NCBI GenBank assembly: GCA_900110395.1
Contig: FODP01000002.1
Coordinates: 372,001-436,000 of the forward strand
Direction: 5' to 3'
Length of the DNA stretch: 64,000 nucleotides
Source: Rhodospirillales bacterium URHD0017
GTDB taxonomy: Bacteria; Pseudomonadota; Alphaproteobacteria; Reyranellales; Reyranellaceae
Shown here: in pieces, positions 62,134 to 64,000 of the stretch
Numbering within the stretch: position 1 is the first letter of the stretch
Layout of the letters: every line of letters begins with the position of its first letter
The notes under the pieces: model-generated
What the model was told of the DNA's origin: nothing
What the model saw: the letters and a program-made list of their open reading frames with translations, nothing else
The model's database searches: none
Translations under genes and position numbers: made by a program

Positions 62134-62325
62134 TCAAGGCCCGGGAGGCGGGGGTGGCGGCGGCACCGTGATGTCGCGCACGATCTTCAGGGTATCGTTG
62201 GTCACCGACAGGCCCGAGCTGACGAAGTTCGTGACCATGTTCGACACTTTGGTCGTGACATCAGCGTCGATCAAACCCTGTGCGGTGTCGTGGATAAGGC
62301 TCCTGACGGAATCGAAGAGTGCCAT
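62134..62325 (-). CDS. 63-residue helical protein with polyproline tail
   Basis: MALFDSVRSLIHDTAQGLID onward. Residues 1-50 are amphipathic helix with small residues and few charges (TTKVSNMVTNFVSSGLSVTN). The protein ends in a run of seven prolines and GP. No cysteine, no signal peptide. AAGGTCACG precedes the ATG. It sits between the flavoprotein and the beta-domain gene, 21 bp after the flavoprotein stop and 34 bp before the next start. The helix resembles the amphipathic helix of the 14-cysteine protein, suggesting a shared surface or assembly partner; this is inference. Confidence 0.65.
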   Translation of the reverse strand: MALFDSVRSLIHDTAQGLIDADVTTKVSNMVTNFVSSGLSVTNDTLKIVRDITVPPPPPPPGP

Positions 62326-62346
62326 GACGTGACCTTTCCTGCGGTT

Positions 62347-63801
62347 TTAATTCTCCGGTGACGCCACCGCGCGCGGCGCCGAGAGGCGCCGGTCGGCGAA
62401 GGTGGCGGCCTTGGTGAGCACCTCGAGCGCCCAGTCGAGCGACGCGCCCGGGCGACGCGCCAGCCCGGCGCCGCCGCGGGCCGCGCTGGCGATGGCTCCG
62501 GCCAGAAGGCGCACCGAGCCGGCCGCGACGCTCTTCTTGCTCCTGCTGTTTTCGCGCAGCAGTGCCGCCCAGGCGGCGGGATCCTTGGGCACGGCCTCGG
62601 AAAGGGCGCGCACGCTCAGCCAGCTCGACTGGGAGACCACCCCGCTGAAGACGCCGCTGGCGAAGCCGCCGAAACGGGGGTCGGCCTCGCCGAGGGTTCC
62701 CACCTGCTCCAGCAGGAACAGCACCAGCTCCTTCAGGCCCGGGTTCTTGGCGAGCGACATGAAGATCTCGGAGGTGCGCCAGTCGGGCTCGCTGTGCGCG
62801 CTCCACAGCGCTTCGTAGCGGGCGAGCGCTGCGCGGGAGAAATCGCCGGCGTCGAGCGCAAGGTGGCACGCGTCGGCGGCGTAGAAGGCGCTCTCGATGG
62901 CGGTGTGGATGCCGCCACGGTTCAGCGGGTCGGCCTGGCAGGCCGCATCCCCGATCAGGAGCACCCCGTCGGCGGTCATCGCCTCGGGCCTGAAATGGGG
63001 GGCGATGCCGCCGGAGAAGGGCCCGATCCGGCGGGCGTCCGCCAGCGTCACCTTCAGGTCCGAATCGATGAACTGGCGCAGCGCCGAGCCCAGCTTGTCG
63101 GTGGGCGGGAACTTCGGATCGACCGCGCAGCCTACGCCGACACAGGCGGTCTGATGCTCGTCGATGAACATCCAGCCGTAGCTCGGGAAGTAGTCGCGGT
63201 TGAAGTAGACGCGGATACCGGCGTCGCATTTTACGCCGGCGTAGGTGGTGCGCACCGACAAGCCCAGTACCCCGTCCTTCAGGTTGTTGCCGATCGAGCG
63301 CGAGACGACCGAGCTTGCGCCATCCGCGCCGATGACGATGCGCGCACGGTGCTCCACCGTCTTGCGGCCGGTGTCGGCGAACACGCGCACAACCTCGCCA
63401 TCGCGCGCCACGGCGCGGACCGTGGTCCTGCCCGCGAAGCGCGCGCCGGATGCCACGGCATGGGCCTGCATGATCTCGTTGAACCGGCGACGAAGAACCA
63501 GGAGAGCGAAATCCGGATAGCGCGAGTCGTCGGGGAATCGACCGGTCAGCAGATGGCGACCATCGAGATACAGGTCGCAGCCCTTGATGCAGCCCTTGGC
63601 CTCGGCCAAGACCTCGCGAACGCAGCCCAGCCGCTCGAGCCAATAGATCCCCTGAGGCATCAGTCCGTCGCTGCGGACGGTGTCGCGTGGTGGAGCGGAC
63701 TGGTCGATCAGCAGGACGTCGATGCCCTGACGAGCCAGAAGGCTCGCAGCGGCCGATCCGCCGGCCCCGGCCCCCACGACGATGACGTCATGGACGGTCA
63801 T
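62347..63801 (-). CDS. FAD-dependent oxidoreductase (geranylgeranyl-reductase/halogenase-like)
   Basis: A 484-residue flavoprotein of the class A monooxygenase/geranylgeranyl reductase superfamily. The FAD dinucleotide motif is DVIVVGAGAGGSAAASLLA at residues 5-23. A DG-type motif is in ARIVIGADGASSVVSRS. The GD motif is VLLIGDAACQADPLNRGGIH. The C-terminal ~100 residues are helical and include ASAARGGAGLARRPGASLDW. I start it at ATG 63801, which overlaps the upstream TGA (ATGA). The substrate is unknown; the genes downstream encode cysteine-rich proteins it may modify or serve. The upstream gene ends in a homologous C-terminal segment. Confidence 0.85.
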   Translation of the reverse strand: MTVHDVIVVGAGAGGSAAASLLARQGIDVLLIDQSAPPRDTVRSDGLMPQGIYWLERLGCVREVLAEAKGCIKGCDLYLDGRHLLTGRFPDDSRYPDFALLVLRRRFNEIMQAHAVASGARFAGRTTVRAVARDGEVVRVFADTGRKTVEHRARIVIGADGASSVVSRSIGNNLKDGVLGLSVRTTYAGVKCDAGIRVYFNRDYFPSYGWMFIDEHQTACVGVGCAVDPKFPPTDKLGSALRQFIDSDLKVTLADARRIGPFSGGIAPHFRPEAMTADGVLLIGDAACQADPLNRGGIHTAIESAFYAADACHLALDAGDFSRAALARYEALWSAHSEPDWRTSEIFMSLAKNPGLKELVLFLLEQVGTLGEADPRFGGFASGVFSGVVSQSSWLSVRALSEAVPKDPAAWAALLRENSRSKKSVAAGSVRLLAGAIASAARGGAGLARRPGASLDWALEVLTKAATFADRRLSAPRAVASPEN

Positions 63802-64000
63802 GGCCGCTCTCCTTCCGGCAGAGGCCGGCCGGCCAGGCGGTTGTGCGCGAGCCAGGCGGCCTTGGTCGCCAGATCGAGGCCCCAATCCATGTTGGCGATG
63901 GGATCCTTGGCCATGCTGACAGCCGCCCGTGCGGCGCTGGCCAGGTAGCCAGCGGTGAGGTTGAAGGTCCCGGCGGCGATCTCGCCCCCGACCTCTTGTC
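63798..64000 (-). CDS. 3' end of a second flavoprotein-like gene
   Basis: Only the last 66 codons are in the window; the gene continues past base 64000. The visible part, including LTAGYLASAARAAVSMAKDP and MDWGLDLATKAAWLAHNRLA, aligns with the C terminus of the downstream flavoprotein (IASAARGGAGLARRPGAS, then LDWALEVLTKAATFADRRL). It therefore appears to encode a paralogue in tandem. It overlaps the downstream start by 4 bases. No catalytic region is visible, so the assignment rests on this C-terminal similarity. Confidence 0.65.
   Translation of the reverse strand, partial: QEVGGEIAAGTFNLTAGYLASAARAAVSMAKDPIANMDWGLDLATKAAWLAHNRLAGRPLPEGERP

Overview
The window is GC-rich, densely coded chromosomal DNA from an alphaproteobacterium. 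Supporting signs are a CcrM-type GANTC adenine methyltransferase, an F0-only ATP synthase operon with split b'/b subunits, the ispH-thrB-rnhA trio, and a riboswitch-controlled gcvT-gcvH-gcvPA-gcvPB operon. A Rhodospirillales or Hyphomicrobiales relative (for example Reyranella-like) is my guess, not a demonstrated assignment. I see no rRNA, tRNA, CRISPR array, phage or full insertion sequence.

Layout. 1-1.2 kb: 3' end of mutY and a small STAS-like protein. 1.2-12.9 kb: a complete chemosensory operon on the minus strand (mcp, triple-CheW, cheB, HEAT protein, cheR, cheY, cheA, a receiver, cheC, hybrid kinase). Its receptor is soluble and carries two signalling hairpins, like Vibrio DosM. 13.3-19.6 kb: a ROK-type kinase whose motifs are circularly permuted, a class III cyclase with C-terminal repeats, an AI-2E-type exporter and glgX. 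19.9-28.3 kb: a stress and metal block (Zn alcohol dehydrogenase, HAD phosphatase, Nramp transporter, Mn catalase, Crp/Fnr regulator, two hemerythrins, YihY protein). 28.4-35.7 kb: ccrM, rnhB, a nucleotidyltransferase, a radical SAM protein, a phosphotransferase, moaB and two cupins. 35.8-42.8 kb: lytic transglycosylase, a cupin-tetrarhodanese fusion, and atpI-B-E-F'-F. 42.8-47.1 kb: an iclR/ABC-permease deletion scar, a GMC oxidoreductase pair and an LLM flavoprotein. 47.1-51.8 kb: the gcv operon. 51.9-55.9 kb: a TetR regulator with three matching operators, an Fe-S oxidoreductase and lipoproteins. 56-60.4 kb: ispH-thrB-rnhA and envelope proteins. 60.6-64 kb: an unfamiliar tight operon of cysteine-rich small proteins behind two paralogous flavoproteins, running off the window edge.

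Intergenic spaces carry several families of palindromic repeats. Family A (27-bp arms) occurs at 33931, 45899 and 58401. Family B (23-24-bp arms) occurs at 40043 and again nested inside the second A copy. A 128-bp composite element lies at 31016. These sit flush against start or stop codons.

The best candidates for undescribed biology are the cysteine-rich/flavoprotein operon, the double-hairpin chemosensory system with its triple CheW, the permuted ROK kinase and the cupin-rhodanese fusion. Many start codons were moved from the longest reading frame on the basis of ribosome binding sites, overlaps or the riboswitch. Each change is stated in its entry.
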